Shown: positions 1 through 11,712, numbered from the stretch's first letter. The stretch: 64,000 bases of DNA from Anthoceros angustus (GCA_010909165.1 VJWM01000044.1:2046001-2110000); one strand, 5' to 3'. Notes: generated by a model from the letters alone, not told the origin. Program-made: numbers and translations.

Positions 1-223
1 AAGACGATCGCTCCGATCCAATGGCAACAGGCAATAGCAATGGCTACGGCGATGAAAAGCCGAGCACTCCTCCTCCCCTCCAACGAGCTAGCTCAGAATG
101 AAACAATCACTCTCCTTCTTGCGTGCAAGCAAGCAACCTCCTCCGTTCCCTCGCCTCCCCTCCTCCCGTCCACGGACTAGAGACAAACCAGAGCTCCACC
201 GAAATAGGCTCCCAGGTGCACTC

Positions 224-490
224 CCGAGTCCGGACCTCGAGGTCTGGTCTCGACTCGAGTCCGGACCTCGAGGTCAGTCTCGACTCGGTCCGGACCTCGA
301 GGTCAGTCTCGACTCGGTCCGGACCTCGGGGTCGGTCTCGACTCGGTCCGGACCTCGGGGTCGGTCTCGACTCGAGTCCGGACCTCGGTCGGTCTCGACT
401 CCGGTCCGGACCTCGAGTCCGGTCTCGACTCGAGTCCGGACCTCGGTCCGGTCTCGACTCGGTCGGACCTCGGGGTCAGTCTCCTCTCCG
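224..490. repeat. Minisatellite array 1, ~29-bp unit with GGTCCGGACC core
   Basis: Degenerate tandem repeats of about 29 bp alternate TCTCGACTC with GTCCGGACCTCG. The 10-base word GGTCCGGACC is a perfect palindrome and recurs in most units. CpG density is very high. Related arrays follow at 1,072-1,350, 1,770-2,190 and 2,612-2,925. Confidence 0.9.
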
Positions 491-1072
491 TCCGGCTCAG
501 ACGCCTCTGAGTTCCGGCCACACGCTCGGCCTGGTCTGACGTGGGCCGCCTCGACGAGCAAGGGTCCCTAGTCGCTCTTCCCTGCACACACCACCACCGT
601 TAGGGTCCGTCACCGGGACCTTGATCGCCTCCGAGTCCGGACCTCGGTCCGGTCTCGGGACTCGCGTTAACAAGAAGGCACGCAAGCTGCAAGAAGACGC
701 AGCATCAACACCAAGAGAAAGATACTTTACTTAGAGCCATTTCTTATACTACGCCAAGGTGGCGTCATTATTACCCTATTCGGTGATGGCCAGCTGGTGC
801 CTAATCACCGCCTACTATTTCCCTTATTCCCCTATCTACGTCGGTGGTGGGGTGGGTTGCCACGATTCCGCCTCGGCACTGTGGCCCAATTCCGCTTGAC
901 GGCGCGCACCCAATCGGATGATCCGCGAGGCGGACCCCTTCCTTCCCTTCTCAGTTACACATGGCCCCGACGACCGCGGTCACCACGATGCCTTCCTCCC
1001 GGCCCCGAGTGGGTCCCTCTCGGTAGGGCCACCGACCTTGTTGCTCTGTAAGCCTGGAGGCTCCTCGCCTCC
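490..1072. other. Spacer of the first macro unit without recognisable gene
   Basis: This stretch is present only in the first macro unit. It contains isolated GTCCGGACC words near 635 and a moderately AT-rich part at 710-830. An 84-codon open frame at 797-1,051 resembles nothing I know and overlaps opposite-strand frames. I see no supported gene. Confidence 0.5.
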
Positions 1073-1350
1073 CGAGTCCTGACCCTGGGTCCGGTCCTCG
1101 ACTGAGTCCGGACCTCGAGGTCCGGCTCGACTGGAGTCGGACCTGGTCCGGTCTCGACTCTGAGTCGGACCTGGTCCGGACCTCGACTCGAGTCCGACTC
1201 CGAGTCCGGACCTGGGTCCGGCCTCGACTCCGAGTCCGGACCTGTGGTCCGGTCTCGACCTCGAGTCCGGACCTGGTCCGGCTCGACTCGAGTCCGGACC
1301 TCGTGGTCCGGCCTCGACTCCGAGTCCTGGACCTCGGTCCGGTTCCGCTC
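1072..1350. repeat. Minisatellite array 2
   Basis: Same GTCCGGACC/TCGACTC family as array 1, but with more TGGTCCGG variants, so the arrays have diverged independently. Confidence 0.85.
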
Positions 1351-1769
1351 CACGCCGATCTCCTCGCATCCATCCACGCAATGCCCGCCTCCGCAGCCTC
1401 GTGGTGTCCATCCCAGTTACCAAACCCGCAACAAAATGAGCTCAAAGCAAGTAACCCAAAGCCAAAACCCCGCGCCTAAATCACACACACAAAGCTCCCG
1501 TCACTGCCCCCACCTTAACAAACAAGACCAAATGTAATCTTTCTCCAACAACCAAGACGATACGCTCCGATCCAATGGCAGCAAAGTGCAATAGCAATGG
1601 CCATGAAAGAAAAGCCACAGGCACTCCTCCCCTCCAACGAGCTAGCTCTAATGAAACAATCACTCTCCTTCTTGCGTAAGCAAGCAACCTCCCTGCTCGC
1701 CTCCCCTCCTCCTCCCGTCCACGGACTAGAGACAAACCAGAGCTTACTCGAAATAGGCTCCCAGGTGCA

Positions 1770-2190
1770 CTCCGAGTCCGGACCTGGGGTCGGTCTCGAC
1801 TCCGAGTCGGACCTCGTGGTCCGGCCTCGACTCCGAGTCCTGACCTGGTCCGGCTCGACCGAGTCCGGACCTCGTGGTCGGTCTCGACTCCGGTCCGGAC
1901 CTCGGTCCGGACCTCGGGGTCGGTCTCGACTCCGGTCCGGACCTCGGGGTCAGTCTCGACTCGGTCGGACCTCGAGGTCCGGTCTCGACTCGAGTCCGGA
2001 CCTCGGGTCCGGTCGACTGAGTCCGGACCTCGGGTCCGGTCGACTGAGTCCGGACCTCGAGTCCGGACCTGTGGTCCGGCTCGACCCCGAGTCCTGGACC
2101 TGTGGTCCGGTCTCGACTCGAGTCCGGACCTCGGTCGACCCCGAGTCGGACCTGTGGTCCGGTCTCGACTCCGAGTCCGGACCTCGTGGT
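1770..2190. repeat. Minisatellite array 3
   Basis: The longest array, about 14 degenerate units. It contains higher-order pairs, for example two consecutive CTCGGGTCCGGTCGACTGAG units near 2,005-2,050. Confidence 0.85.
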
Positions 2191-2611
2191 CCGGCCCGCT
2201 CCACGCCGATCTCCCTCGGATCCATCCACGCAATGCCCGCCTCCATGGCCCTCGGTGGTGTCCATCACATGACCCGCAACAAAATGAGCTCAAAGCAAGT
2301 AACCCAAAGCCAAAACCCCGGCGTCTAAATCACACACAAAGCTCTCCCCTGGTGGCCCCCACCTTAACAAACAAGACCAGCCAATCTCTCCAACAACCAA
2401 GACGATACGCTCCGATCCAATGGCAGCGGCAATAGCAATGGCTACGGCGATGAAAAGCCAGGCACTCCTCCTCCCCTCCAGCTGGCTCGAATGGGCGTCA
2501 CTCTCCTTCTTGCGTGCAAGCAAGCAACCTCCTCCGTTCCCTCGCCTCCCCTCCTCCCGTCCACGGACTAGAGACAAACCAGAGCTCCGGCTGAAATAGG
2601 CTCCCCGAGGT

Positions 2612-3125
2612 GCACTCGGTCCGGACCTCGAGGTCGGTCTCGACTCAGTCCGGACCTCGGGGTCAGTCTCGACTCCGGTCCGGACCTCGGTCAGTCTCGA
2701 CTCGGTCCGGACCTCGAGTCGGTCTCGACTCCGGTCCGGACCTGGGGTCGGTCTCGACTCGGTCCGGACCTCGGTCGGTCTCGACTCGGTCCGGACCTCG
2801 AGTCCGGTCTCGACTCGGTCCGGACCTCGAGTCCGGTCTCGACTCGGTCCGGACCTCAGGGTCCGGTCTCCTCTCCGAAGTCCGGACCCTGATCCGGTCT
2901 CCTCTCTGGGGTCCGGTCTTCTAGACCCGCCCTCCCCTCGGCGCCCGGACACGAGGTCCGGTCTTGGACCGGCCCTCCCCTCGGCGCCGGACTGAGGGTC
3001 CGGTCTTGGACCGGCCCTCCTCAGGCGCCGGACTGAGGGTCCGGTCTGACCAGCCCTCCCCTCTGGCGCCCGGACCTGAGGGTCCGGTCTTGTCATTAGA
3101 GTCTGGACCTCAGAGTCCAGACTTT
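2612..3125. repeat. Minisatellite array 4 merging into a second ~42-45-bp repeat
   Basis: The 29-bp family runs to ~2,925. It then grades into about four copies of a different unit that joins GGTCCGGTCTTGGACCGG to CCTCCCCTCGGCGCCGGA. The two repeats share the GGTCCGG word. Confidence 0.75.
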
Positions 3126-3139
3126 CTTTAGGAGGCCGG

Positions 3140-4740
3140 ACAAGGTCCGGACTCGCGCCAGGTTTTCCCCTTGGTGGACTTCTCGATGGTTCGCCCAGGC
3201 CCCGTGATTCCGGGTTGCAGTCGCCTTCCCGGCCTCCAGGCCCTCCTCCCTTCTCCGTGAGGTGCGGAGGCGCTTACCTCAGGCGCGGCAACCTTCCTTC
3301 GCCTGCTCTTCGGTGCTCCGCCTCGCCCCGCTCTTTGCCGTCGTCATCAAGCAGGCGCTCCTAAGGTCCGTGGTGTCGTCCGAACCTTCCTCCCTTGCTC
3401 CTCCTTGACTCTTGGAAGCTCGCCCCTCAGTGGATGCCACAAGGGCCGCAGAGGGAGGAAGCAGGCGTGAATTGAATGGCGAGGAGGTTGGAGGCAGGGG
3501 CTCGGAGGACTCCGATGGTAATAGCATAATGAGGTTGCCCTTTGGTTGCGGATGGGATTGACAACAATGCTAGCTGCATGATGGGTTGGGGTTGCGTCTT
3601 GAAGGCGTGGGCGAGGCCATACCGAATCATCTATGATTCGGATGGTACCGTCCCGCATCGTACTGATGTGGAGCCCGTCGAAGATTGAGCGTTGTTTGGG
3701 AGGCGCAAGCTGCGGGAGGAGGCGGCCACTCTGAGCAGAGTTGGCCGAGCTCATTGTGGAGCCGGAGCCGGGGTTTGGGCTAAGAAGAAGAGGGTGCCAC
3801 CGCTGGCGGCAAACCCAAGCCAGACGAAGTGGCAGGGGGAAGATGGATGGGGCGAGGCGGAGGTGCGAACTCCGTGTCCGGCCATGAGAGCCGGTGAGTA
3901 CCAAGAATGGGGAGCACATCCCCAAGGCGACCTTCAGAGCCTGCGCCCCGAGTTTGGGGCATTATGGCGACCACTCGATCATCGTTGATTGCTATGGCCA
4001 CTGGAGGTCGTGGACAAGGTGCGCGACCTTAGGTTGCGCCGACCGAGGTGGAGGGCATGATGGAGAGGATGCCCCAAGTGCCCCTAACATGCGTGTGTGG
4101 AAGCCCGAGTGCTGCGTTCATGGATATCATGAACGTGGCGTTGCCAGCATCCATGTCACGAAGGAGCTGCACCCAGACCCTCTCCCTCCTGCTAGCCCTG
4201 CCCACCTCTCCCCTTTCCCCCGCACCCAGCCTTTTCATTTCATGCAGGGGATGCCGTTTGCTCCACCTCCATCCCCAATTCCACAGGCGCAGGCGGCGGC
4301 ACCTCGCCATGGTATGCCACAGCCGGCAACAGTTGCCTCTTCCCCGTTGCGGGCTCCTCCCCCTCAGGCTGCGCCGAGGCAGCCACCGAGCTCGGAAGCG
4401 GAGGGGCCACGGACTGGGGCACAAGAGGATGGAGGCCCTGCTCTACGACTCTTTCCAGATTGAGCGGAGCAGGTTGTAGGAGTTTTTGTAGGTAGGTGTT
4501 TTGAGACCTCCCACCATGAGGTGGGAGTGCGAACTTGAACATGTGGTTTTTGTGGCTGCAATTGTGCAAGCATGAGTGACTGCGCACAAGTGTTACTTTT
4601 CGGTTTGTTTTGTTGCTTCAAGATTGTGTTCCACGGCTCGTTCTAGGGATTCCAGATCCTAATGACACAACTACACTGTAATCACTATCAAGGCACATCA
4701 TTGTGACCTGCAAAATTTCGCAGACGCCAACAGACGTTGC
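3140..4740. other. GC-rich stretch, no recognised gene; proline-rich open frame at 3,894-4,463
   Basis: The plus strand has a 189-codon open frame at 3,894-4,463. Its first half holds several Cys/His residues and its second half is rich in Pro, Ala and Gln. Overlapping open frames exist in other phases and on the minus strand at 3,347-3,925. The composition recalls low-complexity tails of plant transposon proteins, but I recognise no domain and see no splice or start context. No function is proposed. Confidence 0.3.
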
Positions 4741-5030
4741 ACTTGAGATTCACAGGCGCCACCTTTCCCGTCTGAGGCAGTGAATGGTGCATCACAAGAC
4801 TCGGTTCCTTCGATTCGAGCACATGACCATGTCATCGGCGAAATCCTTCTGACGTTGCCTGAAAAGCAAGACCCTTGCACAATGTGAGTCCTGGCTGCCA
4901 CACTGCACAAAAATCGAGAAACAAAGGTGCAACACGGTAAGGAAACAACACGGAGCTGCATGAATACCGGTGTCACTTGAAGATGTTGTGTGTGTGAGTG
5001 TCGAATTTCCTTCATTTGCCGAGGTTGTAT
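4740..5030. repeat. CACTA left-flank sequence, first copy
   Basis: This ~290-bp stretch ends in TAT immediately before a CACTACTAGGAAAA terminus. It is repeated at 7,432-7,704, again ending in TAT before the same terminus. A diverged direct copy of its middle (GCGAAATCCTT, TTGCCTG, AAAGGTGCAACACG) lies just outside the right end at 13,085-13,182. Confidence 0.85.
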
Positions 5031-5045
5031 CACTACTAGGAAAAC
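5031..5045 (+). repeat. CACTA terminal inverted repeat (duplicated left end)
   Basis: CACTACTAGGAAAAC, preceded by TAT at 5,028-5,030. Confidence 0.9.
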
Positions 5046-5079
5046 GTGTCCTTTACTACGGAATTTACTATGGACATTA

Positions 5080-5565
5080 CTACAAAATTACTACACTTGT
5101 AGTAAAATGCCCGTTGTTAACACATAGCGTTAATTTCCGTGGTAATGTCTTCAAACCGTATACCATGGCTATATACCGTATTCGTATGTGACATACATAC
5201 GATGTACTTTACGGAGTTGACCGTACATGAGTTAGGGTTTTACTACAGTTCACTTTACAACAACAATTATTACAGTGATCTACAACGACATTTACAACAA
5301 CTGTAATCATGGTTAATAAAATATGGTTAAGTAACCAATGTGAATTAACTCAAGTTTATTAACTGAAGTTAAATAACTATGGTTTATAAACCATAGTTAT
5401 GTAACCATGGTTAGGTTAATCGAGCTAGAATTATAACGGGCCGTTGTAAAACACAGCTGCAAAATAAGGCGTAGTAAAAATCAAGTAAACAGGACCGTAG
5501 TAAAGTAAAACGGATTTATATTCTTTGTAGTAAAGTGCACTCTGTAGTAAAATGAAGGGGTGCTA
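5080..5565. repeat. Left subterminal motif cluster of the CACTA element
   Basis: It contains repeated GTAGTAAA words (near 5,099, 5,470, 5,500, 5,527 and 5,543) and inverse TTTACAACA/TCTACAACGA words near 5,256-5,305. Subterminal repeats of this kind are the transposase-binding regions of known CACTA elements; that role is inferred here. The copy at 7,755-8,226 is very similar. Confidence 0.75.
5373..5400. repeat. 28-bp perfect palindrome in the CACTA left subterminal region
   Basis: The segment equals its own reverse complement and is centred on TTTATAAA with CCATAG/CTATGG flanks. In the second copy (near 8,043-8,068) two bases are missing and the symmetry is broken. Related GGTTAACCATGGTTA-type words occur at 5,401-5,420 and 11,285-11,330. 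Confidence 0.8.
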
Positions 5566-5639
5566 GGCGGGTGTGTGGGTTATAATCTTTCGGTGATTGC
5601 ACCTACATCCTACAATATATTAGACTCCAGCCCCTACAT

Positions 5640-6360
5640 GCTACAGGGCATCTAAAATTTTCTCCACCCAAAGACCTCAACTCAAAGACGTGCCCCAAAG
5701 GTTTGCCACCGCCAAAAAGAAAACCACAAACTTAAATCGGTTTAAGTTCACGAACTTCGAGCTATCACAAAATAGACACAATAGTCCCGGACAACGACCT
5801 AACCGTAATCATGCTCAAGCATCCTCGCTTGTCTTGCAACTTTGCGGGAAGATAATGCCCCACCATCCACCGTCATCTATGACATTACGCTTTAAGATGG
5901 CCTCCATGACCTTCTCATCGCACTCCTTGATGGAATAGCCTGCATCCTTCAACAAGGTCCACACATTAATCGCCTTGTCCTTCTCGCCTTTGAGTCCACT
6001 TGCGGACCCAAAGCTGGAGTTCTAGTTCAGCATCCAAAACTCTTTCAACTTTGTAAGCCAAGCCCCATGATTGGTGCCAACGTGATTTCATCCATGGTTG
6101 GGTCTCGCAAACTTCCTCTAAACTGTCAAGAAACCCCTTCGCCATATCCAAAACATGCATAGCTATTACTTCCCACCTCCTTGCTCCTCCTCATGGCGGC
6201 TTTTCGGCTTGGGGCAACAACTCCATCCATCTTGTCTTGCTCCTCTTTCAAAAGGCCTCCCAAGACTCTTGCTTCACACTCTTTGGGACATACTTGGGTG
6301 CGCTTTTGTCCTTGCAAGAAATAACGGGCTTCCTTCCTAACATTGTTCCTCCAAAACTTG
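5640..6360 (-). pseudogene. Decayed minus-strand coding block inside the CACTA element, copy 1
   Basis: Read on the minus strand, several frame-shifted fragments line up with those at 8,310-9,010: a Lys-rich start (QGQKRTQVCPKECEA), an acidic KEEQDKMDGV stretch and GLAYKVERVLD. The frame is broken several times, including an in-frame stop after the middle block. I do not recognise the family; the composition recalls plant transposon accessory or trihelix-like proteins, but that is a guess. It matters because the same fragments survive in both copies. Confidence 0.4.
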
Positions 6361-6769
6361 ATTAGGGTTCAAATTGCAAGACAATCGTCAAAGACCATGG
6401 ACCACTCAAAGTGCACGATACATGTCTCAACATGAAGCACACACGCTTGATTTGCTTCCAAAAGGGATGTATGAGAGGATTGCGAGAGGCGGGTTGCAAA
6501 ATGCACTCTGTCCTTCATGGGCAAAAGGAGGGACGATCCACGAAGATGTACAGCACCGACAGATGTTTAGTGCATAGCCTCCAAATATGGCATAAACGAT
6601 GCCCTTGGCCTCCAAATCGCATTAGATCTCGGCACGAAATTTCGCACAGAATTTCATCTTTGCATTCGGCCTCAAAACATCTGCACAGCCCCTACATCTC
6701 GACGACATTTCGTGCCCGAAATTTCATCTTCTTGGCACATTTCGAGCTACAAAACTAAAATGCCATCAA

Positions 6770-7430
6770 ACATTGAACAGCTTACGAAGGATGGATGTGG
6801 GCAGCAAACGCCGTGATGGACATCGTGCACCCTTTTCCTCTTGGGCCCCTAGAGCACTTTATGTCCAAATCTCGACATTCCATTGGAATGATATCGATCT
6901 TCCTCGATCACAAGATCATGAGGAAGATCGTCTTCTCTCTCCTCAGTATAGCAACTTTGCTTGCTCGCTCGCCACCCTCCAAGTCTGCTCGACTAGTTGA
7001 AGATGAGCAATTTGTTTGATCGGAAGGGTGTCCTACAGCTTTAGGAGGGATGTTTGAGCTCCTTCTCTGCACTCTTCACATGCTTCACAAAATTAGACCA
7101 CAGATGTTGTCTTCGTCGGTACCATGTTGATAGCTTCAAGCTTCTTAACGTTCTCCTGCGGGTTCAAAAGCGGTCGTTCTCTTCAACTTCTACCAATAGT
7201 GCATCATGGTTACCGCTAAGGTAACGTCGTCAACGTCAGCATGTATGGCTCATGGCGGGTTTGGGCGGAAGGACCTTGGTGCACTCTGGATGTATTTGCG
7301 TGCGTGCATTGTCCCCAACCACCTCCTCTGCGGCATCTGCGGCTTGTGCATCGATCCAGAGCCCCTTCTATAGGAGGCGATAGGCAGGCGTCCCCAACGG
7401 CCCGGGAGTGATCTTGGTCGCCGCTTTTGC
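6770..7430. other. CACTA interior block, repeated at 9,440-10,075; no recognised gene
   Basis: Both copies share ATGGACATCGTGCACCC and AAATCTCGACATTCC words and frame-shifted fragments on both strands. I see no intact gene. Confidence 0.4.
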
Positions 7431-7704
7431 CTTCACAGGCGCCACCTTTCCCGTCTCGAGGCGTTGAATGGTGCATCACAAGACCGGGTTCCTTCGCTGC
7501 CGAGCCTGTATGACCATGTCATCGGCGAAATCCTTCCTCGTTGCAAGACCCTTGCACAATGTGAGTCCTGGCTGCCACACTGCACAAAAATCGAGAAACA
7601 AAGGTGCAACACGGTAAGGAAACAACACGGAGTGCATGAATACGGTGTCACTTGAAGATGTTGTGTGTGTGAGTGTGAATTTCCTTCATTTGCCGAGGTT
7701 GTAT

Positions 7705-7719
7705 CACTACTAGGAAAAC
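7705..7719 (+). repeat. CACTA terminal inverted repeat, left
   Basis: CACTACTAGGAAAAC, preceded by TAT at 7,702-7,704; pairs with the right end at 13,052-13,065. Confidence 0.92.
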
Positions 7720-8309
7720 GTGTCCTTTACTGAATTTACTATGGACATTACTACAAAATTACTACACTTGTAGTAAAATGCCCGTTGTTAACACATAGCG
7801 TTAATTTCCGTGGTAATGTCTTCAAACCGTATACCATGGCTATATACCGTATTCGTATGTGACATACATACGATGTACTTTCTGAGTTGACCGTGACATG
7901 AGTTAGGGTTTAACTACGCTTCACTTTACAACAACAATTACTACAAAGGATCTACAACGACATTTACAACAATCGTAATCATGGTTAATAAAATATGGTT
8001 AAGTAACCAATGTGAATTAACTCAAGTTTATTAACGAAGTTAAATAATGGTTTATAAACCATAGTTATGTAACCATGGTTAGGTTAATCAGCAATCAGAG
8101 TTATAACGGGCCGTTGTAAAACACCGGCTGCAAAATAAGGCGCGTAGTAAAATCAAGTAAACAGGACCGTAGTAAAGTAAAACGGATTTATATTGTCGTA
8201 GTAAAGTGCACTGTTGTAGTAAAATGAAGGGGTGCTAGGCGGGTGTGTGGGTTATGGGGTAATCAATTGGTGATTGCACCTACATCCTACAATATATTAG
8301 ACTCCCCTA

Positions 8310-9010
8310 CATGCTACACGGGCATCTAAAATTTTCCACCCAAAGACCTCAACTCAAAGACGTGCCCCAAAGGTTTGCCACCGCCAAAAAGAAAACCACA
8401 AACTTAAATCGGTTTAAGTTCACGAACTTCGTGCTATCACAAAATAGACACAATAGTCCCGGACAACGACCTAACGAATCATGCTCAAGCATCCTCGCCT
8501 TGTCTTGCAACTTTATGGGAAGATAATGCCCCACCATCCACCGTCATCTATGACATTCTCGCTTTAGGATGGCCTCCATGACCTTCTCATCGCACTCCTT
8601 GATGGAATAGCCTGCATCCTTCAACAAGGTCCACACATTAATCGCCTTGTCCTTTGCCCCTTTGAGTCCACTTGCACCCAAAGCTGGAGTTCTAGTTCGC
8701 ATCGCATCCAAAACTCTTTCAACTTTGTAAGCCAAGCCCCATGATTGGTGCCAACAGATTGATTTCATCCATGGTTGGGTCTCTAAACTTCCTCTAAACT
8801 GCCAAGAAACCCCTTCGCCCCATATCCAAAACATGCATAGCTATTACTTCCCACCTCCTTGCTCCTCCTCATGGCGGCTCTTTGGCAACAACTCCATCCA
8901 TCTTGTCTTGCTCCTCTTTCAAAAGGCCTCCCAAGATTTGCTTCACACTCTTTGGGACATACTTGGGTGCGCTTTTGTCCTTGCAAGAAATAACGGGCTT
9001 CCTTCCTAAC
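8310..9010 (-). pseudogene. Decayed minus-strand coding block inside the CACTA element, copy 2
   Basis: The longest uninterrupted stretch (8,544-8,834) reads GLAYKVERVLDAM near the middle and INVWTLLKDAGYSIKECDEK near the end, a plausibly helical, soluble segment. The upstream fragment at 8,783-8,986 is in another frame. No known domain is recognised. Differences from copy 1 are mostly 1-4-base indels, so the real reading frame cannot be decided from these two copies. Confidence 0.4.
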
Positions 9011-10989
9011 ATTGTTCCTCCAAAACTTGATTAGGGTTCAAATTGCAAGACAGTCAAAAAGACCATGGACCACTCAAAGTCCGCTCGATACATGTCTCAA
9101 CATGAAGCACACACGCCGCTTTGCTTCCAAAAGGGATGTATGAGAGGATTGCAGAGAGCGGTTGCAAAATGCACTCCTTCATGGGCAAAAGGAGGGACGC
9201 AAAAGATGTAGCTGCATACGCACAGAAAAGATGTTTAGTGCATAGCCTCCAAATATGGCATAAACGATGCCCTTGCCTCCAAATCGCATTAGATCTCCCG
9301 AAATCATCAGAATTTCGCAGAAGAAATTCTGTGCCTCCAAAATTTCATCTGGGGCCTGAAATTTCAGTGCCCCTACATGTCAGAGCTGACATTTCAGCTG
9401 AAATTTCATGCAGCTAAATTTACAAAACTAAAATGCCACCAAACATTGAAGACAAATACCAAGGATGGATGTGGGCAGCAAGCACCGTGATGGACATCGT
9501 GCACCCTTTTCCTCTTGGGCCCCTAGAGCACTTTATGTCCAAATCTCGACATTCCATTGGAATGATATCGATCTTCCTCACACAAGATCATGAGGAAGAT
9601 GCGTCGCTTCTCCTCGCAGTATAGCAACTTTGCTTGCTCGCTCGCCACCCTCCAAGTCCCTCGACTAGTTGAAGATGAAGTTTGGTGTCCTACAGCTTTA
9701 GGAGAGGCAGATTCTCTCCGCACTCTTCACATGCTTCACAAAATTAGACCACATGATGTTGTCTTCGTCAGTACCATGTTGATAGCTTCAAGCTTCTTAA
9801 CGCTGCGGTTCTCAAAAGCGAATTCGTTCTCTTCAACTTCTACCAATAGTGCATCATGGTTACCGCTAAGGTAACGCCGCCCAACGCGGCAGCATGGCTC
9901 ATGGCGGGTTTGGGCAAGGACCTTGGTGCACTCTGGATGTATTGCGGCCGGGCGCCTGCATTTGACTGCCCCAACCACCTCCTCTCAAAGATCTGCAGTG
10001 CATCCACAGAGCCCCTTCTATAGGAGCCGAGACGTCCCCAACGGCCCGAGGTGATCTTGGTCGCCGCTTTTGCCTTCACAGCGCCCTTCCTCGTCAAGTC
10101 TGAATCGCTCTCCATGATTTTATGGTGGTGTGAGCCCATGCCCGTTCTTCAAATATGGCGCACACTCATCCTTGTGAAATCGGCCTCTTCGTCGTCTTCA
10201 TCCTCTCCGAACATGCGGTGATGCCCTAGGCGGCCAGCTCGCGTTTTGGTCCTTCACCCGCTCGGGCGTAGATGGCGTCACGCGTTGTCTCCGGCCATCC
10301 GACCCTCCCACCCACGGAGGAACTTACCCTTAACTTGCCCACCGCTTTCCCTCCCTCTTGTTCCATTGCGTCGGAAGCCTTGAGAGGCAAATCAAAGTCC
10401 TCCTCCTCCTTTCCCCGGCATCTTGACAGGCGAGACTTTGCCCAGCTCTTTTCACTGCCGCCACTTGCCCTTGAGCTCTCCGGTGTGTGAAAATTTGACC
10501 GCTTCGAGTTCCGTGAATTACGGTTGGGTCCGGCCTAGTCCGTCCACCGTGGCCTCCACAAAGATCTCGCTACTAATGCTGCCGCCAGCGCCGGGTCTCG
10601 AATCGGCTCGCTGCTTGAATCTTCCTCGTCGTTTTAGGCATCTACGACACAAGACTGGCTGTGATTCACGGGAGCTTTGGAAAGGTCAGCTTACAGATTG
10701 GGCGGAGGAAAAAAAAGGAGAACATACCTCAACCTTAGCCGGTTTAGACCACGCTTGCTGATGTGTCCTCCATCGGCGCTGATCTGCGTAATTTTCAAAG
10801 TAGGGTTGTCACGGTGTGCTTGAAACCCCGGCGAGGTGGTAGAACAAGGGAGAAGAGAGGACGAACAGTCACATGGACTTCTCTCTGTTGTGGCGAGGCA
10901 ATACAAGTTTCATTTCGCGGGATGTATCATGGCGGGAAACCAACTCAAACTACACAGGGTTTATTATCCATTATTTACGGTCCATATAT

Positions 10990-11285
10990 AGGCGTAAGTG
11001 TCCTTGGAGTTTGGTACCCAAGTTCACCATCCGACCCAAACTCGGCTTCAAAGCCCAAGGAGTCATTATTTGATTTTTCGAAGTCCATGGAAAAGTTTTG
11101 CAATTTTCATGAGCCAAGGAAACCCATTTCATCGCGAGCCTATATATAGGCCATGTAATTGCTTTCTTTCACCCTAAGTCCAATCCGAGGCGTGAGTGTC
11201 CTTGGATTTTGGTGCCCATGGCAACTTCACCATCCGACCACCACGGCTCAAGCCCAAGGAAATGTTATTTGAATTTTCGATGGGT
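10990..11285 (+). repeat. Diverged ~95-bp direct repeat within the CACTA element
   Basis: The segment at 10,990-11,085 (GGCGTAAGTGTCCTTGGA ... AGCCCAAGGA ... TTTTTCGAAG) recurs at 11,190-11,285 with substitutions. Each copy is close to a CCTATATATAGG-like or CCATATATAGG word. Confidence 0.65.
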
Positions 11286-11617
11286 TTTGTTAACCATGGT
11301 TTTGTTAACCATGGTTCGTCAAACCATGGATTCACGAACTCAAAGTCCAAGGAAACTCGTCGACCCTAAAGTGTCCTGTCTCGACCACTTGAGAGCAAGA
11401 TCGGCACTTTCATCGATCGTGTTCGCACGCCGATCGATCCAAGCTCGAGCCACGCGTATGCGTAACGCTTTGCATTTGGGTGCACATGGCATGCGCCATT
11501 GGTCACACTTGGACACCATAGGGGCCCCGCCCATCCTCCTCGCCGATGCCGAGCCCAATTCCGAGTATTGCGCACACATTATCGGCAAGCGGTTTCGATG
11601 ATTAAGCAAGGATATTT

Positions 11618-11712
11618 TAACCAAACCCTAACTCAAGTTTTCCTTGGGCTTGGTGTAACCAAACCCTAACTCATGTTTCCCCATGGGTTATGGTGTACCC
11701 TAACCCTAACCC
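11618..11712 (+). repeat. Degenerate CCCTAAC-rich patch
   Basis: AACCAAACCCTAACTC occurs twice, followed by ACCCTAACCCTAACCCG. The words resemble plant telomere or telobox sequence, but at most two repeats are contiguous, so this is not a telomere array. Confidence 0.5.

Larger units (their letters stand above)
1..3140. repeat. Three tandem macro-repeat units, each a leader plus a GC-rich minisatellite
   Basis: A ~215-bp leader occurs at 1-222, 1,552-1,770 and 2,397-2,610. It runs from a CCGATCCAATGGCA word through a pyrimidine-rich stretch to CTCCCAGGTGCACTC (CTCCCCGAGGTGCACTC in the third unit). Each leader is followed by a minisatellite array. A shared ~205-bp tail, starting near CTCCACGCCGATCTCC, lies at 1,345-1,553 and 2,190-2,398. 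The units start at 1, ~1,554 and ~2,399. Long open frames cross the arrays on both strands only because the repeat lacks stop codons. I see no gene here. Confidence 0.85.
5031..7431 (+). mobile_element. Duplicated 5' portion of the CACTA element
   Basis: It begins with CACTACTAGGAAAACGTG and matches 7,705-10,075 almost throughout, with scattered small indels. It stops where element interior (CTTTTGCCTTCACAG) joins flank sequence (TTCACAGGCGCCACC), so the joint sits at a shared TTCACAG/GCGCC word. It has no right terminus of its own. I read it as a tandem duplication of flank plus element start, not as a second insertion, because the flank was duplicated with it. Confidence 0.8.

Noticed and set aside
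224-490. Possible CRISPR array
   Set aside because: Units are directly adjacent, degenerate and without unique spacers, and the surrounding sequence is a plant nuclear genome.
951-3096. Long minus-strand open frames (up to 270 codons) rich in Arg, Pro, Ser, Glu
   Set aside because: They run through the minisatellite, whose units lack stop codons in several frames on both strands; the peptides are repeat translations with no domain.
5031-7431. A second, nested CACTA insertion
   Set aside because: The external flank is repeated together with the left terminus and there is only one right terminus, which indicates segmental duplication instead of nested insertion.
11618-11712. Interstitial telomere
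   Set aside because: Only two contiguous CCCTAAC words; the rest is spaced and degenerate.
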